Below are positions 47,077-57,608 of a stretch of 64,000 bases of DNA, in pieces. Position numbers and translations under genes: made by a program. How positions within the stretch are numbered: the stretch's first letter is position 1; every line of letters starts with the position of its first letter. Below the pieces are notes generated by a model, which saw only the letters and a program-made list of their open reading frames with translations, was not told the DNA's origin and made no database searches. The DNA is from Bryopsis sp. KO-2023 (lineage: Eukaryota; Chlorophyta; Ulvophyceae; Bryopsidales; Bryopsidaceae), in the NCBI GenBank assembly GCA_030272585.1, contig BSYQ01000005.1:2852001-2916000 (forward strand), read 5' to 3'.

Positions 47077-49098
47077 TCATGGACGAAGCGCTGTGGAACC
47101 ACTGACTATTGGATGGTCCAGCGGAACTGGAAGCCTTGTCAGTGCATCCGCATTTGCGTTACTCTTCCCAGCGCGGAACTCAATCGTGAAATCAAACTCT
47201 TGTAGGCGGAGTGCCCACCTCATCAGTTTCCCCGTCAGTTTGGTACCCGTCATCAACCATTGTAAGGCTCTTTGATCAGTCTGCAGCACAAATTCCGTTC
47301 CGTAGATGTATGGCCGAAATAAGGTGCAAGCCCACACCACTGCTAGGCACTCCCCTTCCACTGCAGAATAATTCCTCTCAGCAGGATTGAGTCTTTTGCT
47401 GGCATAAGCCACCACATGCTCTCTCCCTTGCTCATCCTTTTGACAGAGTACTGCCCCCACAGCCTGGCTGCTCCAGTCTGTTTGCAGAATGTATGGTAGG
47501 TGTGGCTGTGGTGGAGCCAGGACTGGTTGATCGGTAATGCTTTTCTTCAGCCTCTCAAATGCTTGTTGGTGGCGTTCCCTCCATTCAAATGGCACATCCT
47601 TCTTCAACAACTCCGTCAGAGGTGCAGCGATCCTTGCATAGTCGCGCACAAATCTCCTGTAGTAAGAAGTAAGGCCAAGGAAGGACCGCAGAGTAGACAC
47701 ATCCACCGGTGGCTCCTGCATCTCCACTGTGGCTACCTTCTTCGGGTTCATTTTTATTTCTCCTTTCCCCACGATGTGGCCCAAGTACAGCAGCTCCTCA
47801 AACCCGAAGTCCGATTTCCTCGGGCTGATCCTCAGGTTGGCCTCCTTCAACCGTTGCAGCACTTCTGCCAGGATCTCCTGATGCTTTTCCCAGGTCTCCG
47901 CATAGATGATAATGTCATCCAGGTACACGATCACCCCCTTCCACAGCATGGGTCCCAGCACCTCATTCATCATCCTCTGGAAGGTCGCTGGGGCGTTACT
48001 GAGCCCGAAGGGCATCACTACGAACTCATAAAGCCCCTCCTGAGTGATGAATGCCGTCTTTTCTGCTGCAGCAGGATTCATCCTGACCTGCCAGTACCCC
48101 GACCGCAGATCCAGTGCGGTAAAGTATTTGGCCTCCGAAAACTGGTTGATCGCGTCCTCTATCCTTGGGAGGGGAAAGCTATCCCGGGTGGTCACCTTGT
48201 TAAGCTTGCGGTAATCGACGCAGAACCGCACCGACCCATCTGGCTTTGGGACTAGGACGATCGGTGAGGCCCATGGGGACTTCGACTTCCGCACCACTCC
48301 GTCCAGGAGCATCCTCGCCACCTCCGATTTTACCACCTGGTTCTCCGCAAAGCTGAACCGGTAGGGATTCTGCCTGATGGGGGAATGATCTCCGGTGGGG
48401 ATCTCGTGGTATAGGATGTTGGTTTGCCCGACTTGATCCGAGGACCAAGCACAGGCATCCGGGTATTGCTGCAGAAGATCCAGCAGCTCTTTTTTTTGGT
48501 GGGGGGTAAGATGGGGACTAATTTTCAGTTCTTCCAGTTTTTCTCTAAGTGACACCTTTTCCTCTTTTCTTTCCTTTTCTGTGGCAAACGTTTTATTTTC
48601 TACATCAGAAGTCCCAAGGGGAACCACCCCTGCCCAAATCTGGTTTTCCTGCAGCTGAACTGCTGTCTGTCCCATTTCTTTCAACCCAAACTTTTCTTTT
48701 CTTTTTCCTTTTTCTTTCTTTTCTCTTCCCAATTCTTTTTCAGCTGCTTCCCCTTCCCTTGAATTTTCCCTTCTTTTCTTTTCTTCTTCCCCTTTTATCT
48801 CTTGTCTCACCAGAATTTCTGCTTCCACTGTTTTACTATGGTTCAAACACTGCATGGCCCATGAGTCTGGCCACAGACTTCTGGCCCTTTCTACCTCTTG
48901 TGTTTGGCGTTGCATTCTCTCTTCCTGCTCCTTGATCCTCCTGCCTGCTCGACGCCACTGTTCTCGCCTACCCGCACGTTTGCCCCTCCTCCTTCTCCTC
49001 TTTCCCCTTTTATTTCTCCTCTCAGGACCGACCCACTCTCGCCACCCCTTCAGGTGTCGCCGAAGGAGGACGTCGGTGGCCGGCCCACTCAAAAATCC
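47077..49098 (-). CDS. pol: B3 pol: reverse transcriptase and RNase H
   Basis: The frame opens at GGATTTT (49092-49098 on the minus strand), -1 to gag, and is 671 residues from the TTG codon within the site. Motifs: VDYRKLNKVTTRD, LDLRSGYWQV, YLDDIIIYAE, LQTDWSSQAVGAVLCQKDEQ, NANADALTRLP. Intact. The stop after STALRP is as in B1 and B2. Confidence 0.94.
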   Translation of the reverse strand, partial: GFLSGPATDVLLRRHLKGWREWVGPERRNKRGKRRRRRGKRAGRREQWRRAGRRIKEQEERMQRQTQEVERARSLWPDSWAMQCLNHSKTVEAEILVRQEIKGEEEKKRRENSREGEAAEKELGREKKEKGKRKEKFGLKEMGQTAVQLQENQIWAGVVPLGTSDVENKTFATEKERKEEKVSLREKLEELKISPHLTPHQKKELLDLLQQYPDACAWSSDQVGQTNILYHEIPTGDHSPIRQNPYRFSFAENQVVKSEVARMLLDGVVRKSKSPWASPIVLVPKPDGSVRFCVDYRKLNKVTTRDSFPLPRIEDAINQFSEAKYFTALDLRSGYWQVRMNPAAAEKTAFITQEGLYEFVVMPFGLSNAPATFQRMMNEVLGPMLWKGVIVYLDDIIIYAETWEKHQEILAEVLQRLKEANLRISPRKSDFGFEELLYLGHIVGKGEIKMNPKKVATVEMQEPPVDVSTLRSFLGLTSYYRRFVRDYARIAAPLTELLKKDVPFEWRERHQQAFERLKKSITDQPVLAPPQPHLPYILQTDWSSQAVGAVLCQKDEQGREHVVAYASKRLNPAERNYSAVEGECLAVVWACTLFRPYIYGTEFVLQTDQRALQWLMTGTKLTGKLMRWALRLQEFDFTIEFRAGKSNANADALTRLPVPLDHPIVSGSTALRP

Positions 49099-52000
49099 GA
49101 AGTGGTATAGCTTATCACCTCACTCCCTCCTTTCCCTCCGGTTGCGGCCGTTGCTGCTGGCACTCCTGCTGCAGGCACTCCTTTCGGTCTCCATGCTTGT
49201 GCACTCTCCCGGAAGTAATCCAAAAGCTTTTTGAGCTCCTCCTTTTCTTGTTGTTTCAGTGCCTCCCGCCTCCGCATGTATTCCTCTGTTGCAGCATTTC
49301 TTCTCCCCTGTTTTCCTTCCCTTCGCAGTGTTTCCTCCAAACTCCCTTCGTTCTCTTTTTGTATTTTCAAATGGTGCCCTCTTCTTGCATCCAGTAACTC
49401 CATCTCTTGCTGGTGGAGGTGTGAGGCTGCTGCCTCACTCATTCCGTTCTCCCGACGCATGGTGTAGCACTCTTGCAGCACCCTTGCTTGGTAGTATGTA
49501 AGCCGGAGGGTCGGTGGATGTCGACTGGCGGCGTTGGGCTGGTTCAGACCATCATGAGTCGTCCTTGAGTTCGGCTGCAAAAGTTCCCCGATAGAAGAGG
49601 GTGGTTGGGCTGGTGCAGGACTGGGTTCTTCGATGTGGCGGAGGGTCTGGTAGACAGAGACGACTGCAGCCGTTGCAGGCGTTACAGAGTGGATGAACTC
49701 GATCGGCACGCCACCCATGCGCTGTCCCGCCACGTATGGAGTGAGCTTTTTGAGCCCGTAGTCAATCTCGGTGCCGGTTTTAGCCAACCATGGAGTCCCA
49801 ATGATTAGGGACAAATGCTTGTTCTCCACTACATGGCACGGTACCATTTGTTTGCATTGTCCAAGGGCAATGGGTAGAGCGGGGATGTACCCTACTGCCT
49901 GCCGAGTCTCTCCATTGCAGTCCCGGTAACGCCCTCTTGGTTCCTCCATAAGGTGTGCTAACCCCGTTTGTGTTAGGAGTTTTTTGGATATCACACAGGC
50001 ACTCGCTCCGGTGTCAATGATTGCTCCTGACACTTTAGTTTCCATCACTTTGGCTGTGGCTGTTGTGACTGCAAATGTGCTTGTCCTGTCCACTCCTGCC
50101 ATGGTGGTAACTGCTGGGACTTTCGCCATGGGCACCCTTAATGCCTTCAGCCAAGCATCAATCAGCTCCGGATGATGTTGACAGAGTTTGGCCACGGATA
50201 CTTCCGCTGTCAGTCCTTCCACAAGCTTCTTGGCTTCCGCTGTAGTAAACATGCGCTTCTCCTGTGGCTTCACTGTTGATTTCTTGACCATCTTCTTCTT
50301 CTTTGCCATGGTATTTCTGGGCGATGGTACTTGCATCGGTCTATGCATCAATGGCGGCATCACAACTGGCTTGGATCCTTGTGGCACATCTTCTGGCTTC
50401 GGCAATCGCTTTGGAATCTCTTCTGGCTCTTTCTTTGATTCAAGGTTTGGCTGCTCTTTCAGTTCCTCCATTACAACATCTTCTGCAGTAGTTGCTTGCG
50501 GTTCTGAGGGTATTGGGCTCGTATCCACAGGAGTCCCTCCATTGCTTCCTTGGGCACTGTCCATTGCTCCATTGTCGACATCCATAGCAGAGTACAAGAT
50601 TGATGCCATGACTTCCTCTGGTTCCTTCATGGCTGCTGTCACTGGGTCGGTCTGCTCGAAATCCATAATCAACTGATCTTCCAGTTCTGCTTGGAAACTC
50701 TGCATTCGGTTGGGACAATTTCTTCTGTAATGTCCAAGGTCTAAGCAATGCCAACACGTGACTTCGCTCATGTCTATCCTTCCACTCCTTCTCCTCCATT
50801 CATTTCCTCTGTTCCTTCCCCGGCCTCTTTCTCCATTGGTAAGTATTCCATTCGCTCCAGCGTCTTCAGTAATGCCATGGCTCACCCCTGCCAGCTCGGG
50901 TTCTTCCGATTGTCGCATATCTGCTACCCTTTCTGTCAAGGCGGAGATCATCCTCCTGAGTTCGCTATACTGCCGCCCAGATATTCTCACTTGCTGCTCC
51001 ACTCCTCGAAGTCTTGAATCCGTCACAATTTTGTGATCACGCATTTCCTTCCTTAGGCTGTCAATTTGCCCATTTACTCTCCGATCCATAACGCCCACTT
51101 CTGCCAAAACAGGCTCCAATGCTGCATGCTCCTGCAGTTCTCCCATCAGTTCGGTTGCTGGGACCGTCACTTCCTTCTGGGTGGAACTGGGGTCCACTTG
51201 TCTCTTCTCAACTTGTCCGGCTCTGGCACTGACTCCTTCCAAAGTATCCTCCATGGGTGCATGAAGTATGGGTGTCAACTCCCCCTGAGCTCCATCCTTG
51301 TTCGATCGAAGTAAGGACCCATCTGCCACGGCTGGATTGCCTGGTACTCTGTTCGCTTCCACTTGCTGTTGCCCTTGGGATGGCACAGATGTATACTCGT
51401 CCACTGTTTCATCACCCTTCCGGCTTTGCTCCAAGGTATGGGCTACTGGTGTTGCTGGGGCAACTCCAAACCAGGCCAGCATGTCCGTTTGCAACTTCTG
51501 CCATGTCCTCAATGGGTTTGGCACTCCTTCCACAAGGGCTGGATGTCTGGATATCCAATTGTCAACCCATGACCGAGCCTCCCTGGTTGTATAGCGGACC
51601 AGTCTCTCTATCCTCTCGTCTTCGTGTGGCTGCACTGCTGGGGGTACGTTCCAGCCAGAGCCTTCAGCGAGGATCCCATAGGAACGTAACCAGGTGGCCA
51701 CATCTTCTGCCTCTGCACCCGTAAATGCGGGTAAATGACTGTTAGTCAACCGATTAGGAAGTCCTTCTGCTGGATGTATCATGGCGCCGCCACTGCCTGG
51801 AGTCGGTGGACAAACTGGTGGTGGAACAGGAGGTCTTGGTGGAACGGGTGGAACAACTGGACCAGGTGGCACAATTGGAGGAATCTGGGGGAGACTGGCA
51901 GCAAAGGCAAATGGGTTCAGTGGTGGATGTACTGGGGGCACAGGCTCTTCCTCGAAACTAGAGGATGTCTCCCTCTTGTCTCTTTCCCCTTCAGGTTTGT

Positions 52001-52628
52001 CTTCGTCGGAACTGGAACTCGAGGGCTCGTTGGTAGCGCCTCCATTTCCTCCGTTCCCTGCAGCAACACTGCTCTCTTCTTCCTCTTCTTGTTTGACTTC
52101 TTCCTTAACCACAACTTCTGGCTCAACAAAGGCTTCCTCCTCTTCTTTGGTCACTCGTCTTGCTTCGTCTTCTTCTTTTACTTCTTCCGCAAGCACTTCT
52201 TCCTCCTCTTGGACAACCTCGGCTTCTCCTTGGTCAGTAACGCCAACGAGGTTTCCTTCTTGTACCTCCCTTCCAGTGGGGTCAACACTTGCTTGCTCTT
52301 CTTCTTCTTTAACGACAGCAACCACTTCGTCGTCTACCTCTGCCCTCGTAACCTCGTCTCCAGCAGCTCTGTCTTCTTGTCTTGCTTCACGTTCTTCAGG
52401 AACACTCTCGACCATCACAACCTCTTTCTCGTCAACCTCGTTCACTTCCTCGTTGTCCCAGCCGCCAAGAAAGTCTTCCTTCAACACCCCTTCGTCGTCA
52501 ACAAGACCAGCCTCAGAAAAAGCACCAACACTTCCTTGTGCCTCAGAAACCTCAACGTTCACTCCTTCTGCACCACCAAGGCCTTCTTCCTCGTTTGGTT
52601 CTTCTTCCTCGTTCACTTTTTCCGTCAA
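49089..52628 (-). CDS. gag: B3 Gag-protease
   Basis: Up to 1179 residues from TTG (52626-52628). Glu-rich N-terminus, Pro-rich run, capsid-like domain (ARSWVDNW), CCHC (CWHCLDLGHYRRNC), protease (IDTGASACVIS, IIGTPWL), spacer ending SYTTSDF and TGA. Shares with B1 the ~33-residue deletion before EPSSSSSDED. Its acidic-Pro linker before protease is shorter than that of B1. Confidence 0.91.
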   Translation of the reverse strand: MTEKVNEEEEPNEEEGLGGAEGVNVEVSEAQGSVGAFSEAGLVDDEGVLKEDFLGGWDNEEVNEVDEKEVVMVESVPEEREARQEDRAAGDEVTRAEVDDEVVAVVKEEEEQASVDPTGREVQEGNLVGVTDQGEAEVVQEEEEVLAEEVKEEDEARRVTKEEEEAFVEPEVVVKEEVKQEEEEESSVAAGNGGNGGATNEPSSSSSDEDKPEGERDKRETSSSFEEEPVPPVHPPLNPFAFAASLPQIPPIVPPGPVVPPVPPRPPVPPPVCPPTPGSGGAMIHPAEGLPNRLTNSHLPAFTGAEAEDVATWLRSYGILAEGSGWNVPPAVQPHEDERIERLVRYTTREARSWVDNWISRHPALVEGVPNPLRTWQKLQTDMLAWFGVAPATPVAHTLEQSRKGDETVDEYTSVPSQGQQQVEANRVPGNPAVADGSLLRSNKDGAQGELTPILHAPMEDTLEGVSARAGQVEKRQVDPSSTQKEVTVPATELMGELQEHAALEPVLAEVGVMDRRVNGQIDSLRKEMRDHKIVTDSRLRGVEQQVRISGRQYSELRRMISALTERVADMRQSEEPELAGVSHGITEDAGANGILTNGERGRGRNRGNEWRRRSGRIDMSEVTCWHCLDLGHYRRNCPNRMQSFQAELEDQLIMDFEQTDPVTAAMKEPEEVMASILYSAMDVDNGAMDSAQGSNGGTPVDTSPIPSEPQATTAEDVVMEELKEQPNLESKKEPEEIPKRLPKPEDVPQGSKPVVMPPLMHRPMQVPSPRNTMAKKKKMVKKSTVKPQEKRMFTTAEAKKLVEGLTAEVSVAKLCQHHPELIDAWLKALRVPMAKVPAVTTMAGVDRTSTFAVTTATAKVMETKVSGAIIDTGASACVISKKLLTQTGLAHLMEEPRGRYRDCNGETRQAVGYIPALPIALGQCKQMVPCHVVENKHLSLIIGTPWLAKTGTEIDYGLKKLTPYVAGQRMGGVPIEFIHSVTPATAAVVSVYQTLRHIEEPSPAPAQPPSSIGELLQPNSRTTHDGLNQPNAASRHPPTLRLTYYQARVLQECYTMRRENGMSEAAASHLHQQEMELLDARRGHHLKIQKENEGSLEETLRREGKQGRRNAATEEYMRRREALKQQEKEELKKLLDYFRESAQAWRPKGVPAAGVPAATAATGGKGGSEVISYTTSDF
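49092..49098 (-). promoter_or_regulatory. -1 frameshift site of B3 (G_GAT_TTT)
   Basis: The minus strand reads GGATTTT then TGA of gag. Identical to B1 and B2. Confidence 0.72.
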
Positions 52629-53110
52629 GATCTTCTTTTTCCTTCAGCGCCGCCACAGATCTGAGTGGCAAGTCTCCCTTCTGGTCGTGATCCTTCTCTT
52701 TTACCCTCTGTTCTCCTCCAAACCTCGGATAAGTACTGCCCTTGCTTCTTTTTCCACCTTATGCAGTTCGTCACTCTTTCTTGTATTTGTTCTCGACCTT
52801 GCTGCAGCCCAAACAAGACAAAAGCGACCCAACAGCAGTTCTGACCTAACCTTAGGTTAAGATCCCACAAGATCCCGAAACCCACAAAGCTTTTTCGCCT
52901 TCTCTTCACCCTTGTGAGCGACCCAAGCTCGACCTTGTACCCTTTTGAAACGTATCCACCCCTGTGGGTCCTTCTCTTCACTCTTGCAAGAGCTTACTCC
53001 GCTTCTTTTCTCACTCTCAGGTCTTGCTCGTCCAGACTGCCCACTTATAACGACTGCCAGAGCCGTAGTGCACGTCTGCTGCAGCACAGCTAAAAAGTGT
53101 GCGCGCCTGG

Positions 53111-53122
53111 GCTCCGAAACCA
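53111..53122 (-). promoter_or_regulatory. Primer-binding site of B3
   Basis: The minus strand reads TGGTTTCGGAGC directly after the 5' LTR. The leader between PBS and gag (52629-53110) carries the leader ORF homologue (52625-52981). Confidence 0.8.
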
Positions 53123-53670
53123 ACAAATTGCGTCGCCTTGACCGCTGGGGTCACCCCTGCAGCTGGACTTAACGGTTGTGGAGGCGTTTTTTGCAGAACT
53201 GGAACGGCAGAAGTGGGGACAGCCCCTCTTTAACTTGATCACACGGCCTTGCAAGGCACTTTTCACTCAGGTCTCTTCTCAAAAGCTTTCTTACAACAGT
53301 CCAAAGGTCCAAACTCGAACAAAACACAAGAAGATCCACACCAAGAAGTACAATACCCTAAGATCAGCCGTTTAAATAGGCTGCAGCCTGACTCACCCCG
53401 GTCCCACCGATCACCTAGGATCCCACCTACTGATTGAGACTCCCTAAGCTAGCAAACCCATCTGATCTTTCGAGGTACCCCAAGTCTATTCTTACAGCAC
53501 CACCTCCTAGGACTGTCCAACCTAGTCAACCTTGCAGCTGAACTGCTACCTCTAGGCTGCGGTGGAACTGCTATGGCAGGACTGCCCTAACTCTCCCCCC
53601 TCTACTCGACAGCACTCTGGCCCTGGCCAGTGTGACGAAATCGGTGGAGGCAACGTGGTTTGGGGTTACA
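53123..53670 (-). repeat. 5' LTR of B3
   Basis: The LTR is 548 bp. The element strand begins TGTAACCCCAAACCACGTTG and ends CAATTTGT at the PBS. It is close to the B2 3' LTR and less like the B1 LTRs, so two LTR subtypes exist in B. Confidence 0.93.
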
Positions 53671-53680
53671 CCCAGCGACC

Positions 53681-55822
53681 ATGTTTCGATTCGTATGTTT
53701 CCTGGCCATCATATGCGGCGTGTTGAGTAGTGGCGGAGGCGGAGTAGGGCCAATCGGTGGCGCACGTGAGGGTGGCGGCGATCAGCCAGAGCGAGGGGGC
53801 AGTGGATCATCGCAAAGGGGTGGCGGAAATCAACCAGGGCAAGGAAATGACGACACACCCATGGCTGAATCCGGCAGCCTCGATACAGCAGATTTGGAGG
53901 CGGAATATGGATTGCAGGAGGAGGAGACAGTGGAGGAGTTGGTCAGCGAGCCCATGGTGGAGATCGCCTTTCCAGCAGCCGGGCCATCACAACCTCCACC
54001 AGTAGAACTCCCGGCCACCTTCCGAAATCTGCCGGTGGAGCTGCAAATTGATGCAGTGGCCGCGTACTTTGCGGCGATCCTGGCGAGCCATATGACCCAG
54101 CCGGAAACCCAGAATGTTGCCACCCAAACCGACGAAGAAGAGCAGCGGGATCAGGGGTCGCAGGCTACCTGCGACATGGTGCCGTGGAATCAATGGGAGC
54201 AACAACGGAGGCGGATGAAGAAGATGGCGGACCTCTTGGATCGCCAGAAGGATCGGATCGCGGAACTGACGGGGAAGGAAAAAGGATCGCTACACCCCCG
54301 AAGCAGCCAACCACGAAAGAAAACGGTGAAAAACCTCAAGGCTGGGGACATTGGGGAAGGAGGAAAGCCACCTCCTCAGTTGGGTCCAGAAGACTTGGAG
54401 GAAGCTACAGCAACATTAACAGGAGAACAGCCACTCCATCAGCCTGGACAAGGAGGTCTGGAGGGATCAACAGCAGCAACAGCAGCTACAGCAGCAACAG
54501 CAGCCACAGGAGGAGGGCAGCATGAGGAAACCACAGTGGGGGAAGGCTCAGGATTGGTTGGGAGTGAAGCAGGGACTGGGGAGAAAGTGGGGGAGGAGCA
54601 GCCAACAACACCAGAGGATGAACCCCCAGCTCCAGCTGATGTGATCCCAGGAAGCCCACCACATCCACAGCCACTGTCGGCTCAGGAATGGGCGGAGGTG
54701 CAGAGGGAGGAAAGAGATCGATCGTTGGCGGGACACCAGCCGCTGCCTGGGATGCATTACCGGAGAGGATGGGAGGAGAGGGTGTCACAGCCTCGTGTGG
54801 AGGAACCTGATCCAGTTCCGTTTGCCCACCAAGCGGAGCAAGCAGGACCCCAGGATCCACCAGCTGAACTCCCAACGACGGAGGAAGTGCCTCCAGCCTC
54901 CCAACTCGTCTTGCTGCCACCAGGGCCAATCAGACCACCAGCTCCACCCATGGCGGGACCTCGGCCACCACGCCCCTTCCAGATGTTCCAGAATGTCCAA
55001 GCCCCATTCGCGTTCGGAGCAGGAACTCCCACAGGAACTACCCCGGGATTAAGCCAAAGCGGGACTCCAGCATCGAAGGGAGGAGCGCCAAGGAAGGGCC
55101 CAACCACTAGACTCGCCTCAGGAAAAGGGAAGCTCAAGAAGGTCGTCATGGATTTTTCAGGAACGGATACGGAGACTGGCGAGGACGAAGGGCCCCCAGA
55201 CGGAACAGCACCGGGTGATGGAAAGGGACAGCACGGCCAGAGCAGCGGCGGCGGCACTCCAGGGATGGGTACGCGTTGCAGCCGTTGTTCAAAACCGCCC
55301 GGCTCCAACGCGTACATCCCAACCGCCTGCAAGTTTGCTAACACACCCGGGCACCACCGACACTGCTCGCGAGACCGCTTTGGAAAATCCTGGAAAGCGT
55401 GTGCCAAGGATGTGTTGGCCATCCTCGTGGCCTTGCGGCGCCCCGACCTCTTCTGCCGCGGACGCGAACTCACGCTGGGGGACATCCCGGCGGCGGACCT
55501 TTCATGGATCCCGGAGTATCGCCCTGGCATCACCGCCGACGAGGTCTTCCAAAATCGCTGCTGGCGATGCGAAGCGGAAGCCAGAAACTTCCCAACGACG
55601 GCATACTGGCGCACGCTGACGGCGGAGATGTGGGGGCGATACCCCGAGCTCCGTCGGCCGTTCCCTGACGAGATCCCCCTGGAGAGAGGCAGCGCAGCCA
55701 AGCGGCCCCGAGAAGACGAAGGTCCAGACGATCCAGCAGCAGGAGGAGAGCCGCCGGAGCACTGTCGCGGAGGTCAGGGAGGACCGCCACCACCACCACC
55801 ACCGCCGCCGCCGACAGCCTAA
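53681..55822 (+). CDS. A2 ORF3 (hydrophobic N-terminus, Pro-rich, Cys/His-rich domain), separated from integrase by B3
   Basis: ATG at 53681 in context GCGACCATG, ten bases after B3. About 713 residues. A hydrophobic stretch FRFVCFLAIICGVLSS at the very start looks like a signal peptide or anchor if this ATG is used. Gly/Ser-rich, acidic, Ala-Thr repeat (four AAT units against six in A1) and Pro-rich regions follow. The C-terminal Cys/His-rich domain has CSRC, CKF, HHRHCSRDRFGKSW, CAKD, CRGR and CWRC. It ends KRPRED and polyproline. No C-terminal membrane segment, so not a classical Env. C1 ORF3 has a similar plan (long charged linker then Cys/His-rich end) but I see no clear sequence match. 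Function unknown. Confidence 0.8.
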   Translation: MFRFVCFLAIICGVLSSGGGGVGPIGGAREGGGDQPERGGSGSSQRGGGNQPGQGNDDTPMAESGSLDTADLEAEYGLQEEETVEELVSEPMVEIAFPAAGPSQPPPVELPATFRNLPVELQIDAVAAYFAAILASHMTQPETQNVATQTDEEEQRDQGSQATCDMVPWNQWEQQRRRMKKMADLLDRQKDRIAELTGKEKGSLHPRSSQPRKKTVKNLKAGDIGEGGKPPPQLGPEDLEEATATLTGEQPLHQPGQGGLEGSTAATAATAATAATGGGQHEETTVGEGSGLVGSEAGTGEKVGEEQPTTPEDEPPAPADVIPGSPPHPQPLSAQEWAEVQREERDRSLAGHQPLPGMHYRRGWEERVSQPRVEEPDPVPFAHQAEQAGPQDPPAELPTTEEVPPASQLVLLPPGPIRPPAPPMAGPRPPRPFQMFQNVQAPFAFGAGTPTGTTPGLSQSGTPASKGGAPRKGPTTRLASGKGKLKKVVMDFSGTDTETGEDEGPPDGTAPGDGKGQHGQSSGGGTPGMGTRCSRCSKPPGSNAYIPTACKFANTPGHHRHCSRDRFGKSWKACAKDVLAILVALRRPDLFCRGRELTLGDIPAADLSWIPEYRPGITADEVFQNRCWRCEAEARNFPTTAYWRTLTAEMWGRYPELRRPFPDEIPLERGSAAKRPREDEGPDDPAAGGEPPEHCRGGQGGPPPPPPPPPPTA

Positions 55823-57070
55823 AAAGGGGGGGAAGGTGAAAAGAGAAAAAAAAAAAAAAAAAAGAAAAAGGAAGGAAAATGGGGGAGGGGTGACTGTTTG
55901 TTTTTGTTTTTATTGTTTTTATTTGTTTTTGTTTTATTGGTTTTCATGAGAATGGCTATGGAGACAGCCTTCTCAAAGAAAAGTAGCAGCTGAACTGGGT
56001 TGGATCAGTAAGAATGGAAAAGAAAAGGAAGTGAGAAAGAGAGAGTAAGAGTTCAGAGTTCAGGGCTCTCTTTTTGATGACTTTTTGTTTTTGTTTTTAT
56101 TGTTTTTATTTGTTTTTGTTTTATTGGTTTTCATGAGAATGACTATGGAGACAGCCTTCTCAAAGAAAAGTAGCAGCTGAACTGGGTTGGATCAGTAAGA
56201 ATGGAAAAGAAAAGGAAGTGAGAAAGAGAGAGTAAGAGTTCAGAGTTCAGGGCTCTCTTTTTGATGACTTTTTGTTTTTGCTTTTATTGTTTTTGTTTTT
56301 GTTTTATTGGTTTTCATGAGAATGGCTATAGAGACAGCCTTCTCAAAGAAAAGTAGTAGCTGAACTGGATTGGACCAGTAAGAATGAAAAAGAAAAGGAA
56401 GTGAGGAAGAGAGAGTAAGAGTTCAGAGTTCAGGGTTCTTTCTTAAATCTTTTTGATACATGATTTCAAGTTGCTATGAGGGTTAGAAAACAGACTGTCT
56501 GCTGCTGAAGTGGGCAGGCAGTAAAACACTGTGGCAGGAATGGGTGTCTGATGGGTTAGGTATCTTTTTGGGGGAAGGCATGAAAAAGGGGGGGGGGGGG
56601 GAAATAAACAAACAGAAACCTCTGGTTATTGGACCTGGAAAGAAAAAAAAAAAAAAAAGAGAACAAGCCTACTGGTTGAGAAGGCAGGTTGCTCAGTATT
56701 TCTAGGGATGAAGTGAACAAGCTGACAGAACAGCTGTGGATTGTGTTGTGCTTGTGTTATCAAGGTTAACAGACATTTTTCCTGTTGTGTAGAAAGTGAT
56801 AATCAGAAGAGAAAAAAAAAAAAAAACTTTTATTTTGGATCCCCCACATACTGACACTTAGCACTTGTTCTGTAGTACTGGGGACACTGCATCTGTGGAC
56901 TTAGTGGTTGAATAGGCAGTTAGGTCTTCCTATTCACCACTTCTCCAACAGTTCTGCCCCCAGCTATCTAGAAAATGGAAGTCTAGACACAGAAACAGTT
57001 CAGAAAAGAGGGGAGGGGATGTTAAAACTTTTGGGGACAAAAGTTCAGGGAGGAGGGGAGTGGTTACAGC
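55823..57070 (+). other. A2 3' non-coding region with three tandem repeats and polypurine tract
   Basis: The same region as in A1 but with three copies of the ~185-bp unit (anchor CATGAGAATG at 55945, 56132 and 56315). G and A homopolymers lie near 56588-56602 and 56640-56660. The hairpin ACTTTTGGGGACAAAAGT is at 57027-57044; the polypurine run and TGGTTACAGC (57061-57070) follow. No ORF. Confidence 0.8.
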
Positions 57071-57608
57071 TGTAACCCCAAACCACGTCGCCTCCACCGA
57101 TTTCGTCACACTGGCCAAGGCCAGAGTGCTATCGGGTAGAGGAGGGGTAGTTAGGACAGTCCAGCCACAGTCTGGAAGTAGCAGTCCAGCTGCGGAAATG
57201 ACTAGGTTGGACGGTCCTAGGGGTAGAGACTAAGGGAAGGGATTGAGGGAGGTTAGGAAGATCAGCTAGGCTTGATAGGTTAGGTAGTCCCCATCAGTAG
57301 GTGGGATCCTAGGTGATCAGTGGGACTAGGGTGAGTCAGGCGGCAGCCTATTTAATGGCTGATCTTAGGTTATTGGACATTCTGGGTGAGGCTTTTGTGG
57401 TTATTCGAGTGGGGACCTTTATTGATTGTTGTAAGAAAGCTTGTGTGAAGAGTCCTGAGTAAGGTGCCTTGCAAAGGCCGTGTGATCAAGTTCAAGAGGG
57501 GCTGTCCCCACTTCCGCCGTTCCCGTTCTGTAGAAACGCCATCACCACCGTTAAGTACGGCTGCAGGGGTGACCCCAGCGGTCAAGGTTACCCTATTTGT
57601 TGGTTACA
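57071..57608 (+). repeat. 3' LTR of A2
   Basis: The LTR is 538 bp: the 530-bp A2 LTR plus TGGTTACA. Followed by the duplicated GGCGGG. Confidence 0.95.

Larger units (their letters stand above)
45027..53670 (-). mobile_element. B3: B-family retrotransposon on the minus strand, inserted in A2
   Basis: Minus orientation: 5' LTR 53123-53670 (548 bp), PBS 53111-53122, gag-protease, RT-RNase H, integrase remnant, tail, 3' LTR 45027-45581 (555 bp = 548 + GGTTACA). I see two single-base LTR differences (near 45073/53166 and 45563/53651), so the insertion is young but probably older than B1. It is the third level of nesting: B3 in A2 in B2. Confidence 0.95.
35755..57608 (+). mobile_element. A2: A-family retrotransposon inserted in B2 gag, itself interrupted by B3
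   Basis: Own segments are 35755-45026 and 53671-57608. The 5' LTR is 530 bp; the 3' LTR is the same plus TGGTTACA. The LTRs read identical by eye over 530 bp, so A2 is young. This is the fullest A copy in the window: gag-protease uninterrupted, pol uninterrupted, integrase complete up to its junction with ORF3, where B3 sits. Confidence 0.95.
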
